Source of the DNA: Bradymonadales bacterium
GTDB taxonomy: Bacteria; Myxococcota_A; Bradymonadia; JAFGEP01
Direction: 5' to 3'
DNA length: 64,000 nucleotides
Assembly: GCA_016931535.1 (NCBI GenBank)
Contig: JAFGEP010000135.1
Location: 42,901-106,900, forward strand
In this document: piece after piece, positions 16,876 to 30,151 of the stretch
How the letters are laid out: each line of letters opens with the position of its first letter
Position numbering within the stretch: position 1 is the stretch's first letter
Program-made: the position numbers and the translations under genes
Notes under the pieces: generated by a model
What the model saw: the letters and a program-made list of their open reading frames with translations, nothing else
The model's database searches: none
Told to the model about the DNA's origin: nothing

Positions 16876-19221
16876 TTACCAGGTGCTGCCGTCCAGCTGC
16901 TCGGCAAGCTCGCTGGTGTGGTTGTTGGTCTGTCCCCATTCGCTCTTGCGCCAGCGGTCTGCAAAGGCCAGGTGAAAAGCCATGGCATCGGCCATGTGAC
17001 GGTGGACGATCGGATGGGCGTCGATGCAGTTCTCCCCCTCGATGGGTGATGCAGACAGGTCGTACAGCGACTCGTCGTCACTCAAGATGTACTTCCAGCG
17101 CCCGATCCGCAGACCTTTCATGAAATCCTGGTGGTAGGAGAAGGCCGGCCGGTTCATGACCGGGGTGTCGTCCAGGAGGAGATCGGCCAAAGAAACGCCC
17201 TGGACCGATTCGGGAAGCTCGATGTCGAACAGGTCCAGCAAGGTGGGCATCAGGTCGATGCTCTCCACCTCGGTCTCGATCCAGCGACTCTCCCCCAAGG
17301 AGCGGGGATGGCAGAACATCAGGGGGACGGATACCTGCTCCTCGTATACGCTGGTGCCGTGCCCTACCCTGCCATGGTCGTAGAAGGCCTCACCGTGGTC
17401 GGCCAATACCACCACCAGGGTATCGTCGAGCAGCTGGCGGGAACGCAGATCCTCGATCATCTGTCCGAACCACTGGTCGTTGTAGGTGATCTCCCCCTGG
17501 TACAGGGCGATGAGATAGCGTAGGTCTTCCCCTTCCAACCGCCTCGTTCCCAGCTGGTCCAGCAGGCTGCCGGTGGCTCGCGGCTGGATGCTCCCCCGGT
17601 AGGTCTCGGGATAGTAGAGGGTCAGGATCTCTGGCGGTGGATCGTAGGGGACATGGGGATCGACGGTCCAGACGAAGGACAACCACGAACCGGTGGTCTG
17701 CTCACCGATCCAGTCGCGGGACAGGGGCCATAGCCGCTCGGTATGCGCCCGTCCCGGCTCGTGGATCAGGTTGCGGTAGGTCTGGCTGCCTCGGGCGAAT
17801 CCTCGTCCGTCGTTCACGAAACCGTTGGAGCTGAACAGGCCGGTCGCCCAACCAGCCTGCCGGAACGGCTCGGCCAGAACCGTCAGACTGGAGGGCAGCC
17901 GCCGACCCGGCTGGGTCATGCGGTGCACGACCTGGTAGGTGGAGGTCAGCAGGGAGCCGGAGGAAGGCAGCGAGGTGTTCCCCTGGACGGTGGCCCGCCG
18001 GAAGATGACGCATTGCTGTGCGAACTCGACAAAGTGGGGGGCCTGTACCGGCGTCTGAGGGTTGTAGACCGCAAAGTAGTCGGGGCGAAGGGCGTCGGCC
18101 AGCCAGATGAGAACGTGCCTGGGCCGAGTGGTCTCGTCGAGGCTCCTGGCAGGTCGCTCGGGGACCACCAGCTCGGGCTCGATCCACTGCAGGCGCCCCT
18201 CCCCCACATCCGCCAGGCCCCTCAGCTCCAGGCGAACCACCTGGCCGGCGAACGGTTCGAGCGCCACCTCGATCGGCCGGGGCTCGACCGTGGCCACCCC
18301 CTCCCACAGGACTTGCGGCTCTTCGCCATCCCGGTAGAGGCGGATGGCGGCCGGAACCTCCTCTTGCTCCGATCCCGCCGGATCGAGCGCCAGCCTGGTT
18401 CGCAGACGCCCCTCCTCTGGCAAGGTCAGGTAGACGACTCGTGCTCCATAGCCAGGCGTGGTCAGGGCTTTTTTGCCATCGTCCCGTTCCACGAGCTCGA
18501 AGGAGCCGAGCTGATGGGCCGGCCAGGGATCGGCGCCCGGCGGCTGGATTCGAGCATAGTCGAAACCGCCGGCGGTCCGGCCCCGATCCGGGGTGCGGTC
18601 GCTGCGGGCGAAGTGAAAGCGGACCCGGTTTTCACCCACCTTGAGAAACCTGGCGGGCAATGGGATGCGCAGCTCGCTCCAGTCGGTGGAAAGACCGGTC
18701 AGTGTGGAGCGCACCTGCTCGCCATTGAGGAACACGTCCATGCGCTGGTTGTCGGTGGCGCGCATGCGAACCACCAGCTCCAGGTCGGTGGTCACTTCGA
18801 GCAGGGGGAAGAAGAAGGCGCCGCGAATCCCGTCGGTCCAGGCCACCGGCCTGGACTCCTCGGTGCGCCCCTCCTGCCAGTAGGTGCCGCTGGCTCGGCC
18901 GCGCACGTACTTGAGTGCGGAGGGGTGACCGAAGTTGATGAACAGACCGGTGTCGTAGTTGTGAAGCAAGTGGCGATTGTCCACGAAGCGGAACACCGTC
19001 CGGAAACCCTGGTCGGTCCAGCCCTCCAGGGGGGCTGCTGGCGGCTCATCGGCCGGCGGTGGGGCGATCTCGGCCTGCTGTCCGCTGCCGGGCTGGCTGC
19101 CGGTGACGGGTGGCCGCTCGGTCGAGGATCCGAGTTCTCCACGATTGCATCCAAGGATGCAGCCCAGTGTGGCCAGCACGGCGATGTGTGACCAGCACAA
19201 CAACGATTGACGGACCATCAT
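16876..19221 (-). CDS. Lipoprotein/secreted sulfatase-like (alkaline phosphatase superfamily) protein
   Basis: HVLIWLADALRPDYFAVYN, DHGEAFYDHGRVGHGTSVYEEQVSVPLMF; lipobox-like CILGC at N-terminus. Confidence 0.8.
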   Translation of the reverse strand: MMVRQSLLCWSHIAVLATLGCILGCNRGELGSSTERPPVTGSQPGSGQQAEIAPPPADEPPAAPLEGWTDQGFRTVFRFVDNRHLLHNYDTGLFINFGHPSALKYVRGRASGTYWQEGRTEESRPVAWTDGIRGAFFFPLLEVTTDLELVVRMRATDNQRMDVFLNGEQVRSTLTGLSTDWSELRIPLPARFLKVGENRVRFHFARSDRTPDRGRTAGGFDYARIQPPGADPWPAHQLGSFELVERDDGKKALTTPGYGARVVYLTLPEEGRLRTRLALDPAGSEQEEVPAAIRLYRDGEEPQVLWEGVATVEPRPIEVALEPFAGQVVRLELRGLADVGEGRLQWIEPELVVPERPARSLDETTRPRHVLIWLADALRPDYFAVYNPQTPVQAPHFVEFAQQCVIFRRATVQGNTSLPSSGSLLTSTYQVVHRMTQPGRRLPSSLTVLAEPFRQAGWATGLFSSNGFVNDGRGFARGSQTYRNLIHEPGRAHTERLWPLSRDWIGEQTTGSWLSFVWTVDPHVPYDPPPEILTLYYPETYRGSIQPRATGSLLDQLGTRRLEGEDLRYLIALYQGEITYNDQWFGQMIEDLRSRQLLDDTLVVVLADHGEAFYDHGRVGHGTSVYEEQVSVPLMFCHPRSLGESRWIETEVESIDLMPTLLDLFDIELPESVQGVSLADLLLDDTPVMNRPAFSYHQDFMKGLRIGRWKYILSDDESLYDLSASPIEGENCIDAHPIVHRHMADAMAFHLAFADRWRKSEWGQTNNHTSELAEQLDGSTW

Positions 19222-19325
19222 GGTTCGCTCCTGGAAGAGGGGGTGCGGTACATCCGCTTGGATGTTGATTCCTCCTACCAGCGCGCAACGATGCTGTCAA
19301 CGCGGGTCGGGAGGAGGAGAAGAAC

Positions 19326-22370
<3,045 letters not shown>

Positions 22371-22378
22371 AGGCCGCC

Positions 22379-23221
22379 ATGTGGGATCTCTTTCTACGTT
22401 ATCGAAGCCCCTTTCTGGTCCTCTTGTTGATCATCCAGCCGTTGGTCCTGATCTTGGGAGGCCGAAGTGCGGAGTATCCCCAGACCGGGGTATTCGGCGA
22501 TGCCGTTCTTCGGGCCATCTCGGACACCCAGAACCTGGCCTATCAGGGGCTGGGAGGGGTCTCGCAGCTGTGGGACCGCTACCTGCGCCTGGTCCGGGTG
22601 AACGAGGAGAACGAACGGTTGCGGCGGGAGATTGCGCGCTTGCAGGAGGAGCGGGTTCGGTTGTTGGGGGTCATGCAGGAGAACGCCCGGCTCAGGGCCC
22701 TGGTCGGCTTCCAGGTTTCCTCCCCCAGCCTGCAGCTCCTTGCTGCCCATGTCATCGCCAAGGACATCACACCCTATTTCCGGGTCATCCGATTGCGCCT
22801 CGACCTGGGGGAAGGGATTGTCCGACCCGACATGCCGGTGGTAGCTCCCAGCGGGCTGGTCGGCCAGGTCAGCACGGTCATGGGAGACTACTGTGACGTG
22901 AGGTTGACCGTGGACCCGGCAAGCGCCATCGATGTGCTGATCCAGCGCAATCGCGCTCGCGGGGTATTGCGGGGAAACGGCCACGAAAACGACTACACCG
23001 CCCGCATCGCCTACCTGTTGCAGCGCGACCAGGTGGAGCCCGGAGATGTGGTGGTCACCTCGGGGATGGCGGGGGAGATGCCCCAGGAGCTGGTGGTGGG
23101 AACCATCATCGAGGTGCTCCAGGCGGAACCGGGGCTATTCCAGGAGGTGGTGGTACGCCCTGCGGTGGATTTCTCCCGACTGGAAGAGGTATTCGTCATC
23201 ACCGGCCAAGAGGGGAGCTGA
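22379..23221 (+). CDS. mreC: Rod shape-determining protein MreC
   Basis: N-terminal TM, coiled coil ENERLRREIARLQEE, GLVGQVSTVMGDYCDVRLTVDPASAIDVLIQR; directly after mreB. Confidence 0.93.
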   Translation: MWDLFLRYRSPFLVLLLIIQPLVLILGGRSAEYPQTGVFGDAVLRAISDTQNLAYQGLGGVSQLWDRYLRLVRVNEENERLRREIARLQEERVRLLGVMQENARLRALVGFQVSSPSLQLLAAHVIAKDITPYFRVIRLRLDLGEGIVRPDMPVVAPSGLVGQVSTVMGDYCDVRLTVDPASAIDVLIQRNRARGVLRGNGHENDYTARIAYLLQRDQVEPGDVVVTSGMAGEMPQELVVGTIIEVLQAEPGLFQEVVVRPAVDFSRLEEVFVITGQEGS

Positions 23222-23746
23222 TTGTCTGCCGTTTTGACCATCCTGGCGGGGCTTCTGGTCATCGTCTCGGAGACGGTCCTGCTGCGGGTGTTCGGGGTGC
23301 TGGTCCATGTGCCGGAGCTGGCGGTGGCGCTGGTGGTGTATGTTGCTTGCCGGCGCAACTTTGCGGTGGGTGCCGCCTGTACCCTGATCTTCGCCGCCGT
23401 CGCCGACCTGTGCTGGGGTGGACCGCGCGGTTATTATGCCTTCGGACTGACCCTCATCTTCTTTTTGGCCAGCCTGCTCCATCTGTGGGGGACGCCCAGG
23501 CGGGCGGTGAGTCTTGCGCTATGGGTCATCCCTGCCACCTGGTTGACCGACGCATTTGCGCTCCTCAGCATCGCGATCTTCCGTCGCGAATCGCCACCGT
23601 TCAACGCCCTCGTCACCATCGCCCCGATCACCGCCCTGCTGACGGCCGCCGTGGCACTGCCGATCTTCTGGATTGCGCTGCGGGTGGAGCGTTCGGTCGA
23701 GGTTCGACGTTCCCGAGCGGTCACCCTGAGCACCGGACCCCGTTGA
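23222..23746 (+). CDS. mreD: Rod shape-determining protein MreD (TTG start)
   Basis: Small polytopic protein immediately after mreC; start TTG abuts mreC stop. Confidence 0.7.
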   Translation: MSAVLTILAGLLVIVSETVLLRVFGVLVHVPELAVALVVYVACRRNFAVGAACTLIFAAVADLCWGGPRGYYAFGLTLIFFLASLLHLWGTPRRAVSLALWVIPATWLTDAFALLSIAIFRRESPPFNALVTIAPITALLTAAVALPIFWIALRVERSVEVRRSRAVTLSTGPR

Positions 23747-23829
23747 GATCCGAGGAGGGGCAGCCGCTTGCGGTCCTGGCCCCTCGGGCGGTCCCCTGAG
23801 GGACCGAGGCTGGGGGAACCCGCTGGCCT

Positions 23830-24714
23830 TCAGCACTCGGAGGTGAACAACGCGCCCAAGCGGTCCAAAAGCGGTGGATCGACCGCCATGCGACGGGCCA
23901 GATCGAGGACGACCAGTCCCAGCTGGCGATAGACCGGCAGCAGTTCGGGGGCCAACCGGGAGATGGCGGCCAGATGGCTTTGTACCGTCTCGAAATCCCC
24001 ACGGGCAACAGGACCGGTCAGCGCCCGGGGTATGCCCAGCGTCTTCAGGTTGTCCAGGGTGCCACGCTGCAGGGGGCCAAGCATCTCGATCGCCTGTTCC
24101 GGGTCAATGCCGGCACTCGCCAGTAACCGGGCTGCGATGGCGGTGATCGCCACCAGGTAGTTGGAGGCCACCACGGCCGCGGCATGATAGGCAGGTTTGG
24201 AGCCGGCCGGCAGCGTCACCACGCGGGCCTCCAGGTGGCGCGCCAGCTCCTGTGCCGCCTGAACAGCCCCCAGTTCCCCCTCGCAGGCGATGGTGCAGCC
24301 TGCAAACTGCTCTCGGGCCAGGCGGGGATCGGCGAAGGTCTGCAACGGGTGAAAGGAGCCCAGTCTGGCCGGGATACCCAACCCGTCGAGCACCGAGGCA
24401 GGCAGTAAGCCGGAGGTGTGCAGCACCACCTGGTGGGGGCGGAAATGGGGCGCCAATCCGCCTGCCACGGGGCGAATGGCACCGTCGGCGAGGGTCAACA
24501 GCACCAGGTCCACCTGCTCCAGCTCCCGAGGATCATCCAGGGGATACTGCGCAGCACTCGGCATCCAGCGGCGAGCACGCTCACGATCGGCCTCGGAGTA
24601 GCAGGCCACCCCTGCCACCAGGTAGCGATCGCTGCCGGCGAGGGCGCTGGCCAGGCTGCATCCCAGGCGACCGGGACCGACAATGTGGAGTCGGATGGGG
24701 GTCACGGTTGGCAT
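23830..24714 (-). CDS. Rossmann-like and DUF2520 domain-containing protein
   Basis: LHIVGPGRLGCSLASALAG...SFHPLQTFADP...YHAAAVVASNYLVAI. Confidence 0.85.
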   Translation of the reverse strand: MPTVTPIRLHIVGPGRLGCSLASALAGSDRYLVAGVACYSEADRERARRWMPSAAQYPLDDPRELEQVDLVLLTLADGAIRPVAGGLAPHFRPHQVVLHTSGLLPASVLDGLGIPARLGSFHPLQTFADPRLAREQFAGCTIACEGELGAVQAAQELARHLEARVVTLPAGSKPAYHAAAVVASNYLVAITAIAARLLASAGIDPEQAIEMLGPLQRGTLDNLKTLGIPRALTGPVARGDFETVQSHLAAISRLAPELLPVYRQLGLVVLDLARRMAVDPPLLDRLGALFTSEC

Positions 24715-25304
24715 GGTTCCTCCGACGGATCCCGAACCGCTTTCGACCCTGGCCGATAGAGCCCCACCTCGTCGATGAAGGCCAACACCCGCGAAGGCAC
24801 CAAAGGACGGCAGAAGTCCACATCCCCATTTTCCAGGTGCTCTCGAATCTCGCTGCTGGATACCGAGGGAAGGGTGAATCGGATGCGTGGGTCATCGACC
24901 GGATAGCCTGCCCGTCCCAGGACGATCACTTCGGCCATTTGCTCCAGCCGGTCGAACTGCTTCCACTTGTGCGTTTCCAACAGGATGTCGGAGCCGATCA
25001 CCAGGCTGAAGACGTCTGCGGGCTGTTTCTGGATGAGCGCGGTCAGGGTGTCGATGGTGCGTGACTCGCCCCCCAGCTCCTGTTCGATCCGGCTGATCGA
25101 GCAGAAGGAGGCCAGCGGCTGCAAGGCCAGCGAGAGCATACGGCAGCGCAGATCGTACGGTGCCATCTGCTTGCCGAAGGCATGACAGAAGGTGGGCACG
25201 AACCAAACCCGGTCGATCCCCGCCGTACTCTTGGTCCATACGGCTGCCAGCAGGTGGCACACATGGGGCGGATCAAACGCCCCCCCCAGCAAAGCGATCC
25301 GCAT
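24702..25304 (-). CDS. nadD: Nicotinate-nucleotide adenylyltransferase
   Basis: MRIALLGGAFDPPHVCHLLAA; SLVIGSDILLETHKWKQFDRL; SSSEIREHLENG. Confidence 0.9.
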   Translation of the reverse strand: MRIALLGGAFDPPHVCHLLAAVWTKSTAGIDRVWFVPTFCHAFGKQMAPYDLRCRMLSLALQPLASFCSISRIEQELGGESRTIDTLTALIQKQPADVFSLVIGSDILLETHKWKQFDRLEQMAEVIVLGRAGYPVDDPRIRFTLPSVSSSEIREHLENGDVDFCRPLVPSRVLAFIDEVGLYRPGSKAVRDPSEEPCQP

Positions 25305-25310
25305 ATCGGC

Positions 25311-26570
25311 TCACTCGTAGATGATGGCCTGTCCCACGCGCTCCAGATAGCGCTCGGCACCGGCCAAGGCAACCTGGACCAGCCGTTCGTACGGGTCGCC
25401 CTGCTCCAGTGAGCGGCGGACCCGATCGGTCCCGCACAACAGGTCGATGGCGGGGATCTTGGCGACAAACTCGTAAGGCTCTTTGCGCCAGGCAAACTGC
25501 TGGCCGAAAAGACGCATGCAGGCCCACAGGACAGCCAGGCCCACCCGGTACGGCCGGAATGTCTCCCGGTCCACGACATGGAGCTGGAGCCCCTGGCATG
25601 GCTGCCCCGCCCACTTGCCAGCAAGAGGGCGGAACACCAGCGGCCGGAACCGTACCCCGGGAAGATCCAGCGCTTCCAGCTGCCGGACCAGCTCCAACCC
25701 GTTCACGTAAGGGGCGCCCATGATCTCGAACGGTCGCGTGGTTCCCCGTCCCTCCGACAGGTTGGTCGCCTCCAGCAGGCACATCCCGGGATAGACCAGG
25801 GCGGTATCCAGCGTGGGCATATTGGGAGAGGGCAGGACCCAGGGCAGTCCGGTCTGGTCAAACCACTGGAATCGCTGCCATCCGGCTACCGGTATCCATT
25901 CGAGATCGAAAAGCTGTGGGGTGGTCAAATTGGCATAGCGCAGGAGCTCCGCCAGGGTGAGCGCGTGCCGGTTGGGTACGGAGATGGCTCCCACGAACGA
26001 GTGGAAGCCCGGCTCCACCAGGTTGCCCTCGGCCAAAATCCCCCCCAGCGGGTTGGGACGGTCAAGGACGCACACCCCGACCCCCGCCTGGTGGGCGGCT
26101 CTGGTGGCATACAGCGCGGTGGCGGCGAAGGTGTAGTAGCGGGTACCGATGTCGGGAAGGTCGATCAACAGGATATCCAGGTCGGCCAGATCCTCAGGCG
26201 CCGGTTTGAGGCTCTCCAGGGTCTTTCCGTACAGACTTCGGCTCTCCAGCCCGGTCAGCGGGTCCGGACCCTGGGCCACCTCCTCCATGTCCTGTTGTTG
26301 ACCCCACAGGCCGTGCTCGGGGGCGAACAGGCGAACCACCTGGAGGCCCAGATCGCCGATAGCCCGATAGGCCGGCTTCAAGTCTCGGCTGACCGATGCC
26401 TGGTTCACCAGGAGCCCCAACCGTTTGCCGGCAAACCGCTCCTGCAAGGAAGGGGTGGAAAGCAGGCGGTCGAGGCCGGTCAACACCCCCTCCGAGCGGG
26501 AGCGGTCGGCGGTGGTTGGGCCGGAGGTTTCGGGGGTCATTGGAGGGGTTGCGGGAGATTGTTTGTTCAT
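25311..26570 (-). CDS. DUF1343 / NamZ-like exo-beta-N-acetylmuramidase
   Basis: GLLVNQASVSRDLKPAY, LFAPEHGLWGQQQDMEEV, DLPDIGTRYYTFAATALYA, SEGRGTTRPFEIMGAPY. Confidence 0.88.
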   Translation of the reverse strand: MNKQSPATPPMTPETSGPTTADRSRSEGVLTGLDRLLSTPSLQERFAGKRLGLLVNQASVSRDLKPAYRAIGDLGLQVVRLFAPEHGLWGQQQDMEEVAQGPDPLTGLESRSLYGKTLESLKPAPEDLADLDILLIDLPDIGTRYYTFAATALYATRAAHQAGVGVCVLDRPNPLGGILAEGNLVEPGFHSFVGAISVPNRHALTLAELLRYANLTTPQLFDLEWIPVAGWQRFQWFDQTGLPWVLPSPNMPTLDTALVYPGMCLLEATNLSEGRGTTRPFEIMGAPYVNGLELVRQLEALDLPGVRFRPLVFRPLAGKWAGQPCQGLQLHVVDRETFRPYRVGLAVLWACMRLFGQQFAWRKEPYEFVAKIPAIDLLCGTDRVRRSLEQGDPYERLVQVALAGAERYLERVGQAIIYE

Positions 26571-28195
26571 TTGATGGCTATCGGCTTGAGCACGACCTGA
26601 CCGTTTTTGAACGTCACCTCGAATCGGACGTCCTTGCAGTCGTGCTGGTCCTTGTAGATCTGGGCTTTCTTCGCGATCTGGCCCACGAAGCGGTCGAAAG
26701 AGATGGGGCTCTCACCCTGACCGACCTCGGCCTTGGCCTTGCAGAACTCCTCGTACAGCCGTCGACGGTAGCTCTCGACCGGCTCTTGCGCCGCCAGCTC
26801 GGCCTTTCTTCTGCGCTCCGCGCGACGCGCCTCGATCAGGTCGATCGAGGCGTACTGCCCGGTGATCTCTACCTCGGCAAACTGCAGCAGCGATTCCCAT
26901 TCCGCGTCGTCGCGGGGCTGCTCCTCGTCCGGGAGCGGCTTGCCCTGCAGGGTGGCGCTCATCAGGTTGAGCGCCTGAGCCATCTCGGCATGGTAGGGGT
27001 TGCGCGAGTCGACTTGCCAGACGTGATCCCGGTTGCCGGCGATGACCTGCTGGATCCCCTGGTCGATCCGCTCCAGCGGCGCCAGAAACCGGTTGACCAC
27101 CATCACCATGGCAACCAACCCGACCAGCGCCAGCAAGATCCCAAGAAGCGGCAACCCGATGGTCAGCTGCCGAAGCCGGGACAACTCCGGCGAAAGGCTG
27201 CCAACCAGCAGGTAGCTGAAGGGATCGGTGCCGGCTCGGTCGGCGGCGAACTCCTGCCGCACCACCCGGTAGCTTTGGCCCTGGCAATGAAACTCATAGA
27301 CGGTGTCGGTAGAGGATCTCTGGATGAAGTCCGGCAAAGCGGTGAAGGCCAATCCACCCGCCGAATCGGTCCAGCTCCCGTCGGTGCACCGCTGCAACAG
27401 CCGAGCATGATCGCTGTGGGCGATCAGCTCGGTTCCCAGCGTGTAGGCCAGCGCCACCTCGCCGAGGGCGGTCTGCTTGTCCGCCACGCTCGGCGCCGTG
27501 ATCGGAAATCCAAGCAGGGCCACCCCGACCGCCGATCCCCTTCCCCCGCCGGCGGTCCACTGGTGGATGGGAGCCGCAGCCACCAGCATCAGGGTACGGC
27601 TGACCCGATCCTCGCTCGACTCCTGCCAGGCGACGATGTCGTGCTGAGGGGAGTCCTCCAGCAAGGCATCCGATACCACCGCGAAGGTGGCTGCGTTCGA
27701 CGCCCGCAGGTTCAAGACGCCGGGGCCATACCAGTCGCTCACATCACCGATGTGCCGGGCGACCACCGTCCCGTCTGTCGTGGCGACGATCAGCAGGGCC
27801 AGCGGCTGAGAGAAGGGTGCATCAAGCGAGCGGGAGCCGATCTCCCGCGATCGGTTTCGCTCCAGCGCCGCGTTGATCGGCCGGTACCACTGGTCGATGG
27901 CAGCGGCGGCCTGTCGATGGCGAAGCGGGTCACAATCGGCAAGAGAGTAGGCGGGGTCGCAGACCAGAGCCTGCCGAAGGCGAGGCTGGGCAGCGAGGTC
28001 GGTAACCAGGACCCGCGCGGTCAGCTCCTCGATGCGGTGCATGACCGCCACCGCCCGGGCGGCCGGCATCAGCTGTCCTCGAACCTGCGTATCGCAGCTG
28101 GCCAGAAGCGGCCTGATGAGCATCAGGTAGGCCACCACCAGCAAGATCAGCACGGTTGCGGCAAAAATGGCGATCAGCTTGGTGCGAAAGTACAC
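26567..28195 (-). CDS. Membrane sensor-like protein with HAMP-like segment and MXAN_5187-type C-terminus
   Basis: N-terminal TM, extracytoplasmic domain, second TM then LERIDQGIQQVIAGNRDHVWQV; C-terminal SYRRRLYEEFCKAKAEVGQGESPISFDRFVGQIAKKAQIYKDQHDCKDVRFEVTFKNGQVVLKPI. Confidence 0.7.
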   Translation of the reverse strand: MYFRTKLIAIFAATVLILLVVAYLMLIRPLLASCDTQVRGQLMPAARAVAVMHRIEELTARVLVTDLAAQPRLRQALVCDPAYSLADCDPLRHRQAAAAIDQWYRPINAALERNRSREIGSRSLDAPFSQPLALLIVATTDGTVVARHIGDVSDWYGPGVLNLRASNAATFAVVSDALLEDSPQHDIVAWQESSEDRVSRTLMLVAAAPIHQWTAGGGRGSAVGVALLGFPITAPSVADKQTALGEVALAYTLGTELIAHSDHARLLQRCTDGSWTDSAGGLAFTALPDFIQRSSTDTVYEFHCQGQSYRVVRQEFAADRAGTDPFSYLLVGSLSPELSRLRQLTIGLPLLGILLALVGLVAMVMVVNRFLAPLERIDQGIQQVIAGNRDHVWQVDSRNPYHAEMAQALNLMSATLQGKPLPDEEQPRDDAEWESLLQFAEVEITGQYASIDLIEARRAERRRKAELAAQEPVESYRRRLYEEFCKAKAEVGQGESPISFDRFVGQIAKKAQIYKDQHDCKDVRFEVTFKNGQVVLKPIAIK

Positions 28196-28363
28196 GGAGC
28201 ACCTCTCGGCCGGCTCTTCCGAAGCAGACAGCCGTTCCCCGGGCAGTGGGGAGTTCGGCCTGGAAAAACAAATCCAGTCAAAGCACTCAGGTTAGGTAGG
28301 ATGGGAAAACCTTGTCAAGGTGAAGGTGACTCCCATCGGCGATCATTCGCCAAAGACCGGCGG

Positions 28364-29452
28364 TCAACCCTGACCAGGTCCCTGGGACGAACCGGATTGC
28401 CGATCCCCTGGGTCCTCTGTCAAAGGGGGTACCGGCAGGTAGATCCTCCGATAGGCCAGGAACGCCAACGATCCGAGCAGCACCGCGAACCAGAGGGTGG
28501 CCAGCCGGATGATGCAGGTGGCGGCCACCGCCATGGAGGTGCTCGACATCAGCCCCAGCTCGATCAGGGCCACGCTCATCGAACCCTCGGTCACACCGAG
28601 TCCTCCGGGCAGGAAGCTGATCGCGCCCAGAATGGTGGTGAAGGAGTAGATGAAGACGGCGGCCAAAAAGTTGGGTTGTGCCCCCGCAAAACCGCGGATG
28701 ACCAGGTAGAAGGCGACACACTCCAACAACCAGGCCGCCACGCTCATGACCGTCCCGTAGATCAACGGCTTGGGGGTCACCAGGGTGCGCATCGACTGGT
28801 AGGCCACCAGCAGCTTGGGGGTGAGCCTGCCGATCAGCGGCAGCCGGGAGGTCCAGCCGATGACCTTGATCGCCAGGCCGGGTGCGCTCACGAAAGCCAC
28901 CAGCAGTGCGATCAGGCTGCCCGCCACGAACAGGGCGGTCACCCCATAGGTATAGGTGCCGATACCGAGCAAGGCCAAAAAGAGCAGAGCCAACAGGTCG
29001 GTCAACCGTTCCGCCACCACGATGGGAGCGGTCAGCGAGATAGAGATCTGCCGGGAGCGCTTGAGCAGGTAGCTCTTGATCACCTCGCCGACCTTTCCCG
29101 GCGTCACGGTGAGCATCAGGCTGGCCACGAACAGCAACCCCGACTCCCTGCGAGGTAGATCGATGCGCAATACCCGCAGGTAGTACCACCACCGGACGAT
29201 CCGGATCAGGTAGTTGCCCGATGCCAGGCCGAGTGCTGCAGCGAACGCCCACCACCGAAACAGCTGCACCTGTTGCCCCAGGGCCCCCACGTCGGCCCAC
29301 AGGGTGAGTGCCGCATAGACCGCGACCCCCAGCAGGATCCCCAGCAGTACCTTGCGCTCTACCCCTTGCACCGTCCCGCTCGCCCCCCCTGGCCGCCAGC
29401 CGCGATCAATGGATCGCCTTCGCAATCGGCGAATCACCCCCCCTGTTCTCAC
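28364..29452 (-). CDS. Lysylphosphatidylglycerol synthase TM/flippase-like (UPF0104) membrane protein
   Basis: Polytopic; LTVTPGKVGEVIKSYLLKR, FLPGGLGVTEGSMSVALIELG. Confidence 0.85.
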   Translation of the reverse strand: MRTGGVIRRLRRRSIDRGWRPGGASGTVQGVERKVLLGILLGVAVYAALTLWADVGALGQQVQLFRWWAFAAALGLASGNYLIRIVRWWYYLRVLRIDLPRRESGLLFVASLMLTVTPGKVGEVIKSYLLKRSRQISISLTAPIVVAERLTDLLALLFLALLGIGTYTYGVTALFVAGSLIALLVAFVSAPGLAIKVIGWTSRLPLIGRLTPKLLVAYQSMRTLVTPKPLIYGTVMSVAAWLLECVAFYLVIRGFAGAQPNFLAAVFIYSFTTILGAISFLPGGLGVTEGSMSVALIELGLMSSTSMAVAATCIIRLATLWFAVLLGSLAFLAYRRIYLPVPPLTEDPGDRQSGSSQGPGQG

Positions 29453-30143
29453 CCCAGATCTGCAGGCGAAGCTTCAGGAGATCCCGCGCCACCGAGACCA
29501 CCTGTCTGCCCTTGACCACCTTGGAGCTGCCCGATATCCGCGGAAATACCGTGATCTCCTCCTCGGCAACCCGATAGCGACCCCTCAGCACCCGGATGGG
29601 CAACTCCAGGTTGACAAAAAAGGAGCGGCTCTTCAGCGGGATCTCCGACAGAATGGACCGCCGGAACAGAAAGGCCGAGTCGATCTGGCGATCGACCCCC
29701 AGAAGCACCCGCATCAGCATCCGCAGTCCCTTGGACAGGACCATCCGAAAAACGGAGTCCACCTCGCCCCGCTGCCGGTAACGCCCCAGTACCAGGTCGG
29801 CCCCTCTACGGGCCGCATCGAAGAGCTTGACCATCTCGGACATCCGGATCTGGCCGTCGGCCGGCAGGATGCAGAGGAACTCATGGGTGGCGGCCCGATA
29901 GCCGGTGTGGACCGCCTCCCCGATGCCGCGGTTTACAGGGTGACGGATCCCGACCAACCGGGGACAACAGGCGGCCAGCTCCTGGACGATGGCGGGGGTA
30001 TCGTCGGTCGAGCCGTCATCGACCAGGATGATCTCGTAGTCACCAGCATGCCGATCGAGCTCGTGGATCGTCTCGGTCACCACCTGGCGCAGGTGGCGGC
30101 CCTCGTTGTAGGCGAACATGACCACGGACAGATCGATTGGCAT
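29406..30143 (-). CDS. Family 2 glycosyltransferase
   Basis: MPIDLSVVMFAYNEGRHLRQVV...YEIILVDDGSTDDTPAIVQEL. Confidence 0.9.
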   Translation of the reverse strand: MPIDLSVVMFAYNEGRHLRQVVTETIHELDRHAGDYEIILVDDGSTDDTPAIVQELAACCPRLVGIRHPVNRGIGEAVHTGYRAATHEFLCILPADGQIRMSEMVKLFDAARRGADLVLGRYRQRGEVDSVFRMVLSKGLRMLMRVLLGVDRQIDSAFLFRRSILSEIPLKSRSFFVNLELPIRVLRGRYRVAEEEITVFPRISGSSKVVKGRQVVSVARDLLKLRLQIWGENRGGDSPIAKAIH

Positions 30144-30151
30144 GAAGCGAC

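Noticed and set aside
17743-19191. 482-aa plus-strand ORF
   Set aside because: Antisense shadow of the sulfatase-like gene; no recognisable domain.
26396-29158. 920-aa plus-strand ORF
   Set aside because: Antisense to the NamZ-like, MXAN_5187-type and flippase-like genes; Gln/Arg/His-rich composition typical of shadow ORFs in GC-rich DNA.
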